In this document: positions 49,106 through 61,653 of the stretch, one piece after another
Layout of the letters: each line of letters opens with the position of its first letter
Position numbering within the stretch: the first letter of the stretch is position 1
Assembly: GCA_028023455.1 (NCBI GenBank)
Contig: JAQFVV010006293.1
Location: 2,679,844-2,743,843 of the forward strand
Source of the DNA: Epiperipatus broadwayi
Lineage: Eukaryota; Onychophora; Udeonychophora; Euonychophora; Peripatidae
DNA length: 64,000 bases
Reading direction: 5' to 3'
Notes under the pieces: generated by a model
Databases searched by the model: none
What the model was told of the DNA's origin: nothing
Seen by the model: the letters and a program-made list of their open reading frames with translations, nothing else
Made by a program: the position numbers and the translations under genes

Positions 49106-49919
49106 CATCACTTTAAAGTCATAGAAAGGGTCAGAAATATAATCACTGACTATAGAATGCTTTTTGTATCTGCCAAATGTTAGTGTTAAATAATTAAAAA
49201 TAGCATTAAACATGTTTTAATGTCCATAAGAAAACCTCAGTATAATTTTTGTGAGCAGATCATATGTAAATTAAGATGGCAGTTCAGGATATATATTATA
49301 CCAACCATTGGGATGAACTAATTAGGCCCAATAGATCATTAACTATGCTAATTGGACTGTTGTGAATTAATGAGATTTGAACCCATTTATTTACATTATG
49401 GCCAACCTGTCCCCTATTTTTTAGATCCTGATTGTCTTACTTGCAAATGCCAGTTATCTCTAAAAAATACCAAAGAGAATTGCCTTACTTAAAAATTCCA
49501 ATTACCTCTGAAAAAGACCAGAGCAGAGAAGTCCTGAAACAGTTAATGATAATGAGATATAATGAAAAAATAAACACAGGACTTCTGATCTAATATTTCA
49601 GATGTGGAATCAAGTATTGACATAGGACAATCCTTTAAGTCACCCAAAAAATATCTGTGTAAAAATTTCAGAATCTGTATGAATGCTCTTATACAATAGC
49701 TTGACAATGTGGATATAATGCCTTTGTATTAAATGATGATGGAATGACAAAGGAAACACATAACATCTGCTCTTTGAGACTATTTTTAGAAAATAAACAT
49801 GTATCAAATATGACAAAATTTTATTATGGAACACAGCTCATAACTCCACTTTTAAAAGAAATGTGGCTGAGTGCAATATTTTTATTAATTTTATTTTAAA
49901 TACTAAAACATGGCAAGTG
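49106..49919. other. Intergenic sequence, nothing recognised
   Basis: No coding region, RNA gene or element boundary seen up to the target duplication of the LTR element. Confidence 0.5.
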
Positions 49920-49924
49920 TTAAG

Positions 49925-50492
49925 TGTAATATCCACACTTACGACTGTACCAAGGTTATAACTGAAAGTCATACTGTGCGGTCAGCAAACAACATTATAC
50001 AATTCCCATGCTGTTCTTTTCCAATGAAGCTCTCCAACGAATTGGTCTGCAACAAAGCTCTCCAATGAATTGGTCTGCAACAAAGCTCAGCCATGGATGC
50101 TCTCCAACGAATGGTCTGCACCGACTGCTCTCCAATGAATGGTCTGCAAGCGGATGCTCTCCAAACGCATGGTCTGCAACTTGCTACTGCATGACTGCTG
50201 TCTATATTACACTGCTCGATGTTCTCCCAATATGGCTAATAACTGCCTTCCCCTGCGTAGTTGTTACACCATCTTTTATTGCTTGCTGATAACTGTAGCA
50301 ATTAATCCTTGTCCAATCAGGTAATGTCTTTTATCCAGAAACATTTGCAATAAGCAAATATCTCTTGGAATTATCGTCCGCCATTATGTTACTTAACTTC
50401 CTCCGTTATCAGCACGCGATCTACAACAACCACTTGAACAAATTCTAGTTTTTCTGGAGTGCACAACATCTGCCATTTTTACAAACACTGCA
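49925..50492 (-). repeat. 3' LTR of the miniature element (568 bp)
   Basis: Starts TGTAATATCC on the plus strand and ends AACACTGCA. It contains five imperfect tandem units of about 25-34 bp built on GCTCTCCAAYGAATTGGTCT-GCAA (50027-50178). The open frames across it come from this repeat and are not genes. Confidence 0.92.
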
Positions 50493-50744
50493 ACACCTCC
50501 CTCCACTCCAGAAAAACCCTTGTTGCAATTCCTTGATGTTTTCTTTTTCTATTTCTACTTGGCCGAAACATATTTCCTGTTATTTCCAAACATACAGCGT
50601 TGTTATATCACGTAGACTTACTATTCACTTCCGTTGTTAACGATACTAATTGGGATTGACATTTTCACCCGGTTTCTCCATCTACGGCTAAACTTGTAGT
50701 TCAACGTATTCGCTACTCCCAGGTTCCAAATGCGACTGTGCCAT

Positions 50745-51309
50745 TGTAATATCCGCACTTACGACTGTGCCAAGGTTATAACTGCAAGTCATACTGTGCA
50801 GTCAGCAAATAACATTATACAATTCCCATGCTGTTCTTTTCCAACGAAGCTCTCCAACGAATTGGTCTGCAACAAAGCTCTCCAATGAATTGGTCTGCAA
50901 CGAAGCTCAGCCATGGATGCTCTCCAACGAATGGTCTGCACCGACTGCTCTCCAATGAATGGTCTGCAAGCGGATGCTCTCCAAACGCATGGTCCGCAAC
51001 TTGCTACTGCATGACTTCTGTCTATATTACACTGCTCGATGTTCTCCCAATATGGCTAATAACTGCCTTCCCCTGCGTAGTTGTTACACCATCTTTTATT
51101 GCTTGCTGATAACTGTAGCAATTAATCCTTGTCCAATCAGGTAACGTCTTTTATCCAGAAACATTTGCAATAAGCAAATATCTCTTGGAATTATCATCTG
51201 CCATTATGTTGCTTAACTTCCTCCATTATCAGCACGCGATCTACAACAACCACTTGAACAAATACTAGTTTTTCTGGAGTGCACATCTGCCATTTTTACA
51301 AACACTACA
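50745..51309 (-). repeat. 5' LTR of the miniature element (565 bp)
   Basis: Begins TGTAATATCC on the plus strand and ends AACACTACA next to TTAAG. It differs from the other LTR by about a dozen substitutions and one 3-bp indel (CACAACATC against CACATC). Confidence 0.92.
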
Positions 51310-51314
51310 TTAAG

Positions 51315-52484
51315 AATAGAAATAAAACTGATCGATTGTAAATATCTGAAACTTACTCTATTTTATTCCTAAATGAGGGAGGGGCAAATATAATCTCCAT
51401 TGTCATGGGCTTCCCACATAATTCCATTAAAATAAGAAGGAAGGATTAATTAAATAAAGTAAAATTTAAGAAGAAATAAAAGTTTTGTTTCTTTTAATTC
51501 TGCTTTTAAAAAATGTAAAGATAAAAAGCTATTTAAATAAAAGTTACTTTAATTAAAGATAGACTTTTAAAGAATTAGAGAAATAACTTGAAATAAATTA
51601 AAATCTTTAATCCTGACTATCTATTTTAAAATATATTTTATTTTTGTTTGTTCTGTTATTAATTAAAATTAATTATACATTATCTACAAAATGTTAGAGA
51701 TTGAAGGGAAAAAAAATTGTGTGTTTATTATAATTAAAAAAAAAGTTAATAATTTTCAAATTTTATTCAATAGAAGGCCAAGGTAGATAATTCATAAGGC
51801 AACAAGAAGAGTTAAGTATAAAAGACAAAAGAAACTTGGTTTTTGTTTTAATGACCACAACTGTTTATCTTGGAGTTTATTTATTTATTCACCAAGTTAA
51901 TGTGAAAAATTTACCTTCAATTGGCCAAAACGATTTTGAATTCTTCCAGTTCATGAAAACTAATCAATTGTAAACTATAATAATCATTTCTAGGCTATAG
52001 AACCAATTCGGTGTTTGCCCCATCTTTCCATGATGTAGCCAGAAAGATGTATAAGTTTCCTAATGTAGATGTGATCCATGAATAGAAGAATTATTATGCG
52101 ACAGAGAAAATAAATAACCTATATAAATGAAAAGATCTACCTATTCTTCTCTATCATTAAATAAACCCAGAGATTTTGTGAAGTTAAGACAGGGAATTCA
52201 AACTTATATACACCAACAAATGGAGACTTTCTTGAAATTAAAATATTATATTAAATGTTCTAAATGACAAAAGAAGAAAACTTCATAGTGTTGATCTCAA
52301 CAAACCAAGAAAAAAGGCTTGGTAAAATCTTTTTCCAACTAATTTGCCTTCTTAAAATTAATAACTTTATTAATAACCAATAAAATGTAATTTAATTCCA
52401 TGAAAATACATATCTTTTTTATTTTAGTGTGACATTCAATATTGTTCTAATTAAGTTAATATAACTTTATTTATATCTAAACAT
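51315..52484. other. Intergenic sequence, nothing recognised
   Basis: A+T-rich DNA without coding or repeat structure that I could support. Confidence 0.5.
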
Positions 52485-53030
52485 TCTTTACTATCTTTAG
52501 TCAAGGTACAATCTTTGATGTTATTATAAACATATTGGAGCATGGATAAAGGTGAGTATCCACCTTTATTGTAAAAAGGAGTTGGCCTTGAGTACAGATT
52601 GAAATTATTGATTGTTATTGATATTGGTATTGTATAAGTGTTGACTGCTTTCATGTATTTACATTTGTAAATGTATCTAGCATTAAGCTTTATTACCTAA
52701 GTAATATACAATTTCAGTGAAATTTGGAAGTTATAATTGATTATTTGTTAGTCTGATTTCAGAATAGATTACATTCGCCTGTGCAATGAGGTTTATTTAA
52801 ACTTCTTTGAAGTAATAATCTCATTCTCTTTAGTCAAGTTGCAATCTTTGGTGTCTATGTAAACATATTGGACCATAGATAAAGGTGGCTATCCATTTTT
52901 ATTGTAAAAAGAAAGTTGCCTTGACTACAGATTGAGAATATTATATTATTATAGACCTTTGTATTTGTTTAACTGTTGACTGATTTCATGTATTTATATT
53001 CTTTTATGTATTATAGCATTATTTAATTTC
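52485..53030. repeat. Diverged tandem repeat, two units of about 332 bp
   Basis: Both units contain CTTTAGTCAAGGTACAATCT, TAAACATATTGGAxCAT, GATAAAGGTGxxTATCCA, TTTATTGTAAAAAG, TTGACTGxTTTCATGTATTT in the same order (from about 52495 and 52826). Confidence 0.8.
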
Positions 53031-53317
53031 ATTTTCTTAACTCAAGAAATCAATCAAATTATGAAGAGTTAAAAAAAAGTTAAGTGGAATAATATGCTTG
53101 ACTGGTTTCTCAGCACATTTTTATACATAATTTGTAAATATAAAGGGCTAGTGAAAGTTAATTTAATATATATTGTAACCTTCACATCTGAGTTTGCAGA
53201 CATTGCTTTAATGTCAATATTTTTCATTACTATGTATAACAAAATATTAAAGGTCATGTATATAGAATACATTTTTATGTGTTTTTAAAATGTAACAATA
53301 AGTATAAAATTCAAATA

Positions 53318-53426
53318 CACCTGGGTCTCTTTTTACGCGGACTTATTTAACACGATTTTGAAGTTACGTGATTCGTGTTTCACCGGAAGTGTGTTAAATA
53401 AGTCCACGTAAAAAGAGACCCATGTG
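53318..53426. repeat. 109-bp fold-back MITE with TA ends
   Basis: Arms CACCTGGGTCTCTTTTTACG...TTATTTAACAC and GTGTTAAATAAGTCC...GAGACCCATGTG pair almost perfectly over about 36 nt around a 37-nt loop. TA flanks both sides (53316-53317 and 53427-53428), so this small hairpin is a valid insertion unit on its own. Confidence 0.8.
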
Positions 53427-53429
53427 TAT

Positions 53430-53514
53430 GAACTCCGATAATGCGCTATTACTTTAAATAATAAATTTCGTGCACTTACGTTATATTGAAAGTAATAGCA
53501 CATTATTGGAATTC
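53430..53514. repeat. Second adjacent hairpin
   Basis: GAACTCCGATAATGCGCTAT with TACTTT and its partner at 53489-53514 pair over 26 nt with three mismatches, all of which would be G-U compatible in RNA. It begins three bases after the first hairpin. Confidence 0.75.
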
Positions 53515-54416
53515 GACTTTCATCTTAGTAATTTCAATATTTTCAGTGCTTTATAATAGTAAGATTTTATACAATAATGAAATTAAAATCATAATTTCCA
53601 CATTTTATGTATACACACATTAAATTTTACAAGATTATAATGTAAATTTGTTCAAACATTGTACGTGTTAATTTTGCATTTTAAATCACATTCTGTTTTT
53701 GCTTTTTAAAAAAGAACGTAATCAATTATTAATCATTTAGTGTCCACAAGTTTATTTTTAAAAGGTCAGTAATAGTAGTGAGCACAATTAAATTTGACAA
53801 TTAAAATCTGATTTTTAATTGTAATTAACAATTTAAAAATTACTTACTGCGACTTGAAATTAATGTGAAATTTGATTTTTAAACCGAATTGAAAATTAAA
53901 GACAAAAATAAGAATTTAATTTTTAGTTGTTAGTTTCATAAACAATTAATAAAATCATCATCTCAAAGATTAATTACTAATTACGTTGTCACCAGAAAAC
54001 CACTGTTACAACATGAGTGTGAAGTTGGCGCTAGTTGTTTGCAAACGAACGTGTTATTCGGCAAATAGCTATAATAATTAAAATGTGTATAAAAAATGTA
54101 AATTACTGTACTGTAAATTATGCATAAAAATATATTATTTTGAATAAAATTAAATATTATAGTTAAAAAAAGTTTGTCTTGTATCAATTTTTTTCAAATT
54201 TGAAATTTTTTATTAGTCATATTTTATTTTCTTATATATTTTTTTGCGCGAATTTTAAAGTAATTTTACGTTGGTGCTTTGCTTTTATGCGAATTTTGAA
54301 AAATCACAGACCGTGTCCCCCCTTTTTCAATGTAAGTTACGTCTATTTTTGCACGATTTCATTTGTGCGTGTTTTTTGAGGAACCTATCTATCGCGTAAA
54401 ATGAGACCCAGGTATA

Positions 54417-57415
54417 TACTATTTATTATTTTAAAAATAATACTATGACTATATATATAAAAAAAGAAATATTGCTATTGAAACCAGTTACAAATGACTG
54501 GGGGGGGAATAAAAATATTGCTATGGAAACCAAGAGAAGCTTTCTAAAGTTAACTGCTTTCCAAGAAACTGTAGGAAGAATTGTAGCATTCTTTGTCACC
54601 ATGTCTTGTACTAGATTGAAATCAAAAAAGTTTTGTAAAAATTTGTAGGTTTATATCATACATTTTATGGAGTAGATAACTCTCCAGAATCCTTTTTCTG
54701 ATCTTTCCAGTATTGTAGTTGAAAATAGAGCTGCAGACAAAAATATCTTAAAAAAAATTAATCTTGATTCTGCCAATCTATTTGTTACTATTGAATGCTA
54801 AATAAATATTTGATAGTTACTTGCTATAAAAGGAAAACTAGTCATCTATGTGATTATTCTATAAAAATGTACTTCTGTAAATTAATCTATGAATCTGCCT
54901 GTTTTAAATGCTCAGAAGAAAATTGCAAGGGAAACTCTCTTAGAAAAAATGCCTCAGAATGAACCAAAAGAAGTTAAAATATTATATTGTCAGAAGACAT
55001 TAAAATTTAATGATTAATGGTTATGTCTTCACATTTACAAATACAAATATATATGGGAGCTCACAAAGATATTAATCACCTGAACTTTCTATATCTACCC
55101 TTAAAGAGATTGTAAGTTACAAAGATTTGTTTCCCTCTCACGCATTATGGTTATATAATTTTCTTAATTGTCATGTAAGGGGGACTTACAACTAACAACC
55201 CCTTACACTAATCTACACCATACTAAGCCTAACCAAGTATTTATCAAATAACAGTTATCCTTTGTCAAACACATATATATACACAAAACATCATACTAAA
55301 CAATTTTTTTTAAAAAAAAAAAAAGATAAAGTCTATTTCTACATCAAGAAAATAAATACACTCACATATATATACATAGTATGATTAACCGCAAATGTCC
55401 TTAACTAACTGACATTATGACAAACAAAGATAAAACATAAAAAATGATGACCTAAAGTCAAACATGTTGCTAAGCAACCAAGCTTGAAAACAAAAAGGTA
55501 ATGTACATTATGCAACAATAAACAAATACTGCAAGCACTGGAAATTAGTGCTATCATACAGTCCTATCATGATTAAAACAAAACAAAATGATATATACCA
55601 CTTTCATTTTCGTAATTGCAAAGACTGCATGAGGAAGTCAACATATCAGTAGCTGTATTTTTAGAACTAAACAAGATGCATATGTGTGTTTGATTCTAGA
55701 ATAAAATTTTAATCATACAAGATTAAAAGGAATTTGTTTTGTCCACCAATATAATTCAAAAAGTAAAATACACCTAAGTTATAAAAGCAAATTAAGTAAT
55801 TTAAACTAATTGTAAAGAATTCCATGTATGAATGAAATCATGAGAAAATAAATAAATAACAGCTAATAATCATCAAGAATAGTTTTTTTATTATGCCATT
55901 TCCCATGCGAAGAAACAACCCTATAGAAATTATTTATACTAATGAGGGTATTGCAATGGCTAAAAAAAACTATGCCATAGATGGCCAGATGCCAGCTCTT
56001 CATGCTCGTAGAAGTGTTATGATTTATGGAATGCCTACCTTATTAAATACTGGTCAAGAATGATGATCTACAATGAATCTGTGCTTTTTCCCAAGGAAAC
56101 TATTGGACAGTGCTGATAATCTACAATCCCAGAATGAGTGTATGTTAACTAAACCTATGGGAAGTACACCTCCTGAGGAAATCTTATCACCAGGAATAAG
56201 GGATTGTGAATATATCAGACAGTGCTTGCCAGACTCAGAAATTTATTTTATTAATCCAATTGATTTTGTATTTTTTTTTTAATTTGTTATTTATTACCAT
56301 ATTTTTATTTTTATTTTTATTTTTTTTCACATTTGGAAGCTTATGCTTCAGAAAATTTCATTTTAAGTGTAAAGGGCGAAGAATTAGATTGATTAAATGT
56401 TTTATGATATTAAATAAAATTTAGGTCTACATACCCCTCCTGAATGTGTAATAAGGTAAGATTTTGATGATATTCCACATTAAGAGCATACTATAGTGAC
56501 AGAACAGAGTTCTTGTTATTTGTTAAATGTTTTACAAATGTTTGTTATATATTCATTTTTGTGTGTATCTGACTAACTTTCTTGAGTGGATGATCTATCG
56601 TATCTAAATTCATAAATTACACATAGATATAGGGATTTCTCTTCTCCAATAAGGATCACCATAATCATCATGAATCAAACAGCAAGTATTACTCTATAAT
56701 GTGACTGTAAATAAATAAATTAGTAAGCCAGGTTTGCAATCTTCTGAAATATTTTTTATAACATTTTAAACTTTTATAAATAAAGATTGCCAGAGTATGG
56801 ACTTCTATCATGAGATTTAGGATTAGGTTGTCCATTGTATTTAGCTCTTAAGGTAATAGAAAGTCATCCTTACTCATGCAATTATATATGTTAATATTGT
56901 TAAATTAGATTTGTTATTTAATAAATGTTATTTAAGTTATTTCAATCAATTTGGTCTCTGCCTTGATATCACTATGCATTCACACCACTAAATATATATG
57001 CTCAAACATTAATATCCACACATCTCTCCTTATGTGTGCATTGATACTAGAAACATTCTGAGAGAGTGCCTTAATTAATCCTCACTTTTATAGTCACAGT
57101 AATTGTTAAACTGAGTAAATCCATTCCTGAAAAGAGTGAATACTAAGGCATAATTGAGCCAGAAGGGGGTGAGATGTGGATGGACTAGTCCAAATTACAT
57201 CTAGATTTAATGAATAAATATTGAGCTAGCCCATTGAAGGTAGATATGATTATAGACTAAGCATTTTATCATGCCATCACCCGCAGTCTACCCAAAGACC
57301 CAGGTCCAACTATAGTTAAATGCACTCCCCCTTTTTTGTGAGAATGATGGGGCCATTACATCTGGCACCCTAACTTTAGGGGCACAAAACAACAAGTTTC
57401 CAGGGATATCTAGCT
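54417..57415. other. Intergenic sequence with possible LTR-element remnants
   Basis: No firm gene. 56073-56282 is a 69-codon frame (STPPEEILSPGIRDCEYIRQ) in a less A+T-rich patch that I cannot assign. The sequence near 57350 (CATTACATCTGGCACCCTAA) looks like an LTR end followed by a primer-binding site, preceded by an LTR-like stretch from about 56880, but no second copy is present. Confidence 0.35.
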
Positions 57416-60400
57416 TCAGAACTTGGAATTTATAAATATAATATATATATATATTGTAACCAGTTGGATTACATATTGTAACTAGTTGGATTAATATAGT
57501 ATGTGTGCATATATATATATAAAGTTGAAAGGAAAAGTAGAAATAAACACAGACATAAATTTTTGTAGATATTTTTTTATATTTCCTAAAATAAAATAAT
57601 AATAAGTAAAGGGTTAAATAACTCTGGGTTTAAAGTAAAATTTCATTATGAAATTAATATTTTTAAAAAAAGTCTGAATAAATATAAATATTGTATTATT
57701 ATTATTATTATTTTGATTGTGAAATGTAAAAACAATACATGTTTTTGAAATTTTTTTAATTAATTAAAACATGTATGTTTTCAAAGGGATTAGAGAGATA
57801 AAAATAAAAAACTCTATTTTCAATCAAGGCATTATTATCACCTTAGATGATTTTATAAAAGGGCTGATAACAAAATTAGCTCCAGTCTGGATAATAGTTT
57901 TTTGTAAGAAGGGTCAGCTGAAAAGTTGGCTATAATATTTTGTTGCAGCTTCTTGAAGTTTGCAGAAGTTGGTTTTAGCTGACCATAGAGTTGGCAGAAT
58001 AGCTACCATGAACTGATATAGCTGAAGGCAAGACATTAGATTCAGGAGCTGCTAATATTTCCTTCACAGGGGTTTGAATTCACATGGAGAAAATTACTCA
58101 CTTCTTTGTGCTAAAATTCATAGCTTTAAACGTGGAGAAGACAGCTGCTTGCCTGGAACAGTTCTACACAGATGGAATGACAACTACAGACCAACATTAT
58201 ACATGGATTACATTTTTCCTGATTATGAGTCACTAAAAACCAAACTCACCAAGAAAAATCTTCCAGCTTGCTGAAAAATTAATTACACGTATGCTGCGTC
58301 CGATATATGCAGAGAAACACACCTAATCATATATATAGCTGGTGAGTTATTTTTAAAAAATTCATTTAAAAAGAAATATATAGAACAATATTATTTTAAA
58401 GTTGGTTAAAAATTTATATATTTTAAAAGAATATAAAGTAATTTTGCTTGAATTATAATTAAGAGTCAAGAATAATTCATTGATCATTAAAGGCAAAAGA
58501 GATATTTTTGAACAATAATCCTCTTGGACATTATTTTGAAAAATTTATATTAAAAAAAAGTAAAGAATCGATGATTCAATAATTTAATTTAAAAATGTTG
58601 ATAATTAATCAAAAAATACTTGTCAAAAATTGACTATACTTTTGAGAACTTATAAATTGAAACTAATTTTAAATTATATCTATATTTTGTTTATACACAC
58701 ACATATATGTATGAAATTTGGGCATATTTTCCAAAGAATTTAGTAATGAAAATATAATATTATTGCTGTTAAGTTAAAATGTGATGTAAACATTAATGTG
58801 CATATATACACGCACACTCATATATGTAAAATTATAATCATTTTTTTGTTAATGAATATTAATTGTATATTATAAATTGCTCATCTGTGCGCATATATAT
58901 GTAAACCATAGTAATAACATGAATTGTAACTTGTAATTTTGTAAATTAATGTAACAATTTAAATTTTGAATAATAATTATGCAAATCACAAATGTAATAA
59001 TTATTTTATGTTTAATTGAAATGTCTTCAGCATATATTATAAAACACACATCTGTGTATGGATATATGTATGCGTTTATAGATACTCATTAAGAAATAAT
59101 GCAGTTAATGTAATAATTTGAATTTTGTAATAATATTGTAAATTACAGTGTAATGACTTTTATTATTGTGTATCATTTAAAATCAGAACCCTTAACCTAT
59201 AAGACCTTAAATATCATTTTTTTATTGTTATTAATAAAGTTATTTAATTGTTAAAAATTGTTTCCATCATCTCTTTGTCACATACAGTAATAGAGCTTAT
59301 GTTCTCTGAGCTATATTCGTGCAAGGATAAATGGGGAAGTGTACTTAGTGCTTTGGGGCATCCAGAGATGATCAATCATCATCCTGGTTGGTGCAAAAGA
59401 GGATACTTTTTAAAGCCCACACACTATTTTTTCTTTAGTTTAGCCTTATTAGGAGTTAAGTTTATAGTTGGCCAGGACAAGTGGCCTGAGCATTGATGAT
59501 GATCAGCATGTTTTAATGTCCCAGCATTATTGTTTAGATTTTCTGCTTATGTATTCTAATGGATGAGCACTTAGTTTGTGCCTTCAAATTAATGTTTAAA
59601 TAATTGCCTAAGCTAGCAAAGGCTCAATAGTTAGCCTGGTCTACAGAAGACCCATTTCCAATCCAGTCACAAGATTGACTGTTGATTTATTGTACTGATT
59701 TATTTTATTCCCATCAATGATAATGATGAAGAATTATTTTTCTTGAGTACTTTTACTTTATAGTGCTGGTGGATTTGTAGTTGCTCTTCTGAGTTAGCTG
59801 GCTGATCACTCAATGATCTCATAGATATTTTGATTTTATACTCATATAAAATACTTGTATTTAATATTTTAAATTATAGATTATTGATTTTTTATTAATC
59901 TGGAAGTGATGATGATTATTGATTTTGTATTAATCTGGAAGTGATGATGTTTTACCATCACCCAAGGTTCACATCTTTTATCTCCACTTTCTATCTCACC
60001 CACCCCATCCCATTACTATATATATATATATATATAATTTTCCTTCACCTTCAAACTTTAAACATCTATGACCACCTTTGACTTCCTCACTCAAAGGATA
60101 AATATAATCAAATGCAATGAGAATGGATACACATTACAATTTTTATGAACTTAAACATGCACATTAAAAGAGAATCATATAAAAGTCATGAATGCACATA
60201 TAGTGCTAAAACATCATGATAAAAGGAGACCAATAACTAAATAAATAATTAACTAATAAATCATGTCTAAAATAGGTGAATCAGGCAAGTAAAACACCAA
60301 TCTTAAAGATAGGCAATAAAACACACACACACACACACAAAGGAAATAAATAAATGTGAAGTGGTATGGAGTGACAAAGAACTTTATGGTATAATATATT

Positions 60401-60756
60401 TTATATCTATAGATAAATAGAAACTTTGTAAACATATAAATAAAACAAGTTGCTGATAACAAGGAGTGATAGAAAAGTGAAAAGAATGGATGAGAAAGAT
60501 TCACAAAAATTATAAGTAATAGTAGTAGTGAGATGGAGTGCTCTACTTCTAGCAATAGAGAAAACTTTACATTAATACAAGTACCTGTGGAGGTTCATAA
60601 CAGAAACTGATTACTTTCCATAGATACAGGTGGTGAGCCAACGAGCTTCTCAAATTTGAGAGACCCCTACCAATGAAGCAAATCAAGCACCCAGGATCAA
60701 AGTATCACATGCTACAGGAGATGTGATGACCATGGAATAAAATATTTCAGGTAATC
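57416..60756. other. Intergenic sequence
   Basis: TA and CA microsatellites (57437-57455, 60018-60037, 60321-60338), a duplicated TTGTAACCAGTTGGATTA at 57454-57492 and a 36-bp tandem duplication at 59880-59950. The frames at 58074-58274 and 59248-59496 have no recognised family. Confidence 0.45.
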
Positions 60757-61653
60757 ATGATGATGAAAGTAGACATTAATAGCATGAATGCAAAAATGAA
60801 TAGCATGGATGTAAAGATGAATAGTATGAAGGAAGACTTGAAGGGAGATATGAACAGCATGAAAGAAGATCTGAAAACCAAAGTGATAGAGATTGAAAAT
60901 AAATTATCTACTGGTATGGAACAGCTCTCCCTGAGTGCCAATAATGTTCAGAGAGAGAATAAGGAATTGAGAGAAGAACTAGGAGAAATAAGAAGGGAGG
61001 TGGAAGAAAAGGGTACTCAATGCCAGCAAAGATTTAAAGGCTTTAGGTGTACTATTTCAAGTCAGATAGACCTTAAGTTCTGTGAGATGAGTTGAGGTCA
61101 TAAAGACTTCAAGAGTGAAGTGTGCATAGGCCAAGAGAAGTACCAAGAACAAATTATGGAAGAATTCAAGGATATACAAACAAAAATGGACCAATTTCAC
61201 TTGTGGCACAACATCAAAACAGAGGCACACAATAAGACCATTAAATCAATGGACCTCAATATAAAGTGTCTGGAAGACAAACTAGCTGCAAGCAAAATGG
61301 AAAACCTTTCAGACAAGGCAAGCCTAGAAAAGATGATCGAAAGTATTAATGAATTATTTAACAAGGTTGGCCAACTTGGTGCAGCAGTCAGTCAAATGTT
61401 CAAGGTCCTCAAATCCCAACTAAGTCAAGGAACACCAGCATTTATGATGCAACAGACTGGGAACAATAGAATGGGTCTGATTAGTAAGATGAAGTGGATT
61501 GAAGTGATAAATAGCTTGGCAATCACCCTCAAAGACCCAAATAGAATGAGTGGCCAATGCCAAGGATCAAAAACATGTTCCAAACACAAGCTTTGTGAAC
61601 CCAGTGACAGCTTTCAAAATGGATTGGAAAATATTATAGTGTTTTCAATTTAA
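60757..61653 (+). pseudogene. Coiled-coil protein, gag-like, one internal stop
   Basis: A 299-codon frame open except for a single TGA at 61093-61095. The N-terminal third repeats MNSMxxxMNSMKEDLK-like units, giving a charged heptad pattern. Residues about 50-200 are rich in E, K, Q and leucine spaced for a coiled coil. The C-terminal part (GTPAFMMQQTGNN, SGQCQGSKTCSKHKLCEPSD) has several cysteines but not a CCHC knuckle. Long coiled coils followed by Cys-rich ends occur in gag proteins of some invertebrate LTR elements, which is my best guess. No pol follows within the window, and the host-gene alternative cannot be excluded. Composition is less A+T-rich than the flanks. Confidence 0.5.

Larger units (their letters stand above)
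49925..51309 (-). mobile_element. Miniature LTR retrotransposon (TRIM-like), 1385 bp
   Basis: Two LTRs of 568 and 565 bp flank only 252 bp of internal DNA. The element is bordered by a 5-bp target duplication TTAAG (49920-49924 and 51310-51314). Each LTR has TG...CA ends. The minus strand is the sense strand: a primer-binding-site-like TGGCACAGTCGCATTTGG begins one base from the right LTR (50743 downward), and a polypurine tract GGAGTGGAGGGAGGTG directly precedes the left LTR (50509 to 50494). The LTRs are nearly identical, so the insertion is young. No coding capacity is present; it must have moved in trans. Confidence 0.92.
53318..54414. mobile_element. pogo/Tigger-like non-autonomous DNA transposon
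   Basis: The ends CACCTGGGTCTC and, read inwards from the right, TACCTGGGTCTC are inverted repeats flanked by TA (53316-53317 and 54415-54416), the target of the Tc1/mariner group. Subterminal words such as TTTACGCG, GAACCTATCTATCGCGTAAA and TGCGCGAATTTTAAA resemble those of pogo/Tigger ends. No transposase remains. The left end is itself a complete hairpin (separate entry), so this may be two elements rather than one. Confidence 0.6.

Noticed and set aside
50027-50178. Regularly spaced short repeats resembling a CRISPR array
   Set aside because: Unit spacing is uneven, the spacers are part of the repeat, and the window is animal nuclear DNA with introns. It is an LTR tandem repeat.
50008-51144. 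Four open frames of 61-93 codons across two near-identical blocks
   Set aside because: They arise from tandem units inside the two LTRs of the miniature element. The frames overlap each other and have no protein family character.
55200-55560. Possible SINE or RNA gene in a C- and A-rich patch
   Set aside because: No A/B boxes or foldable structure could be supported.
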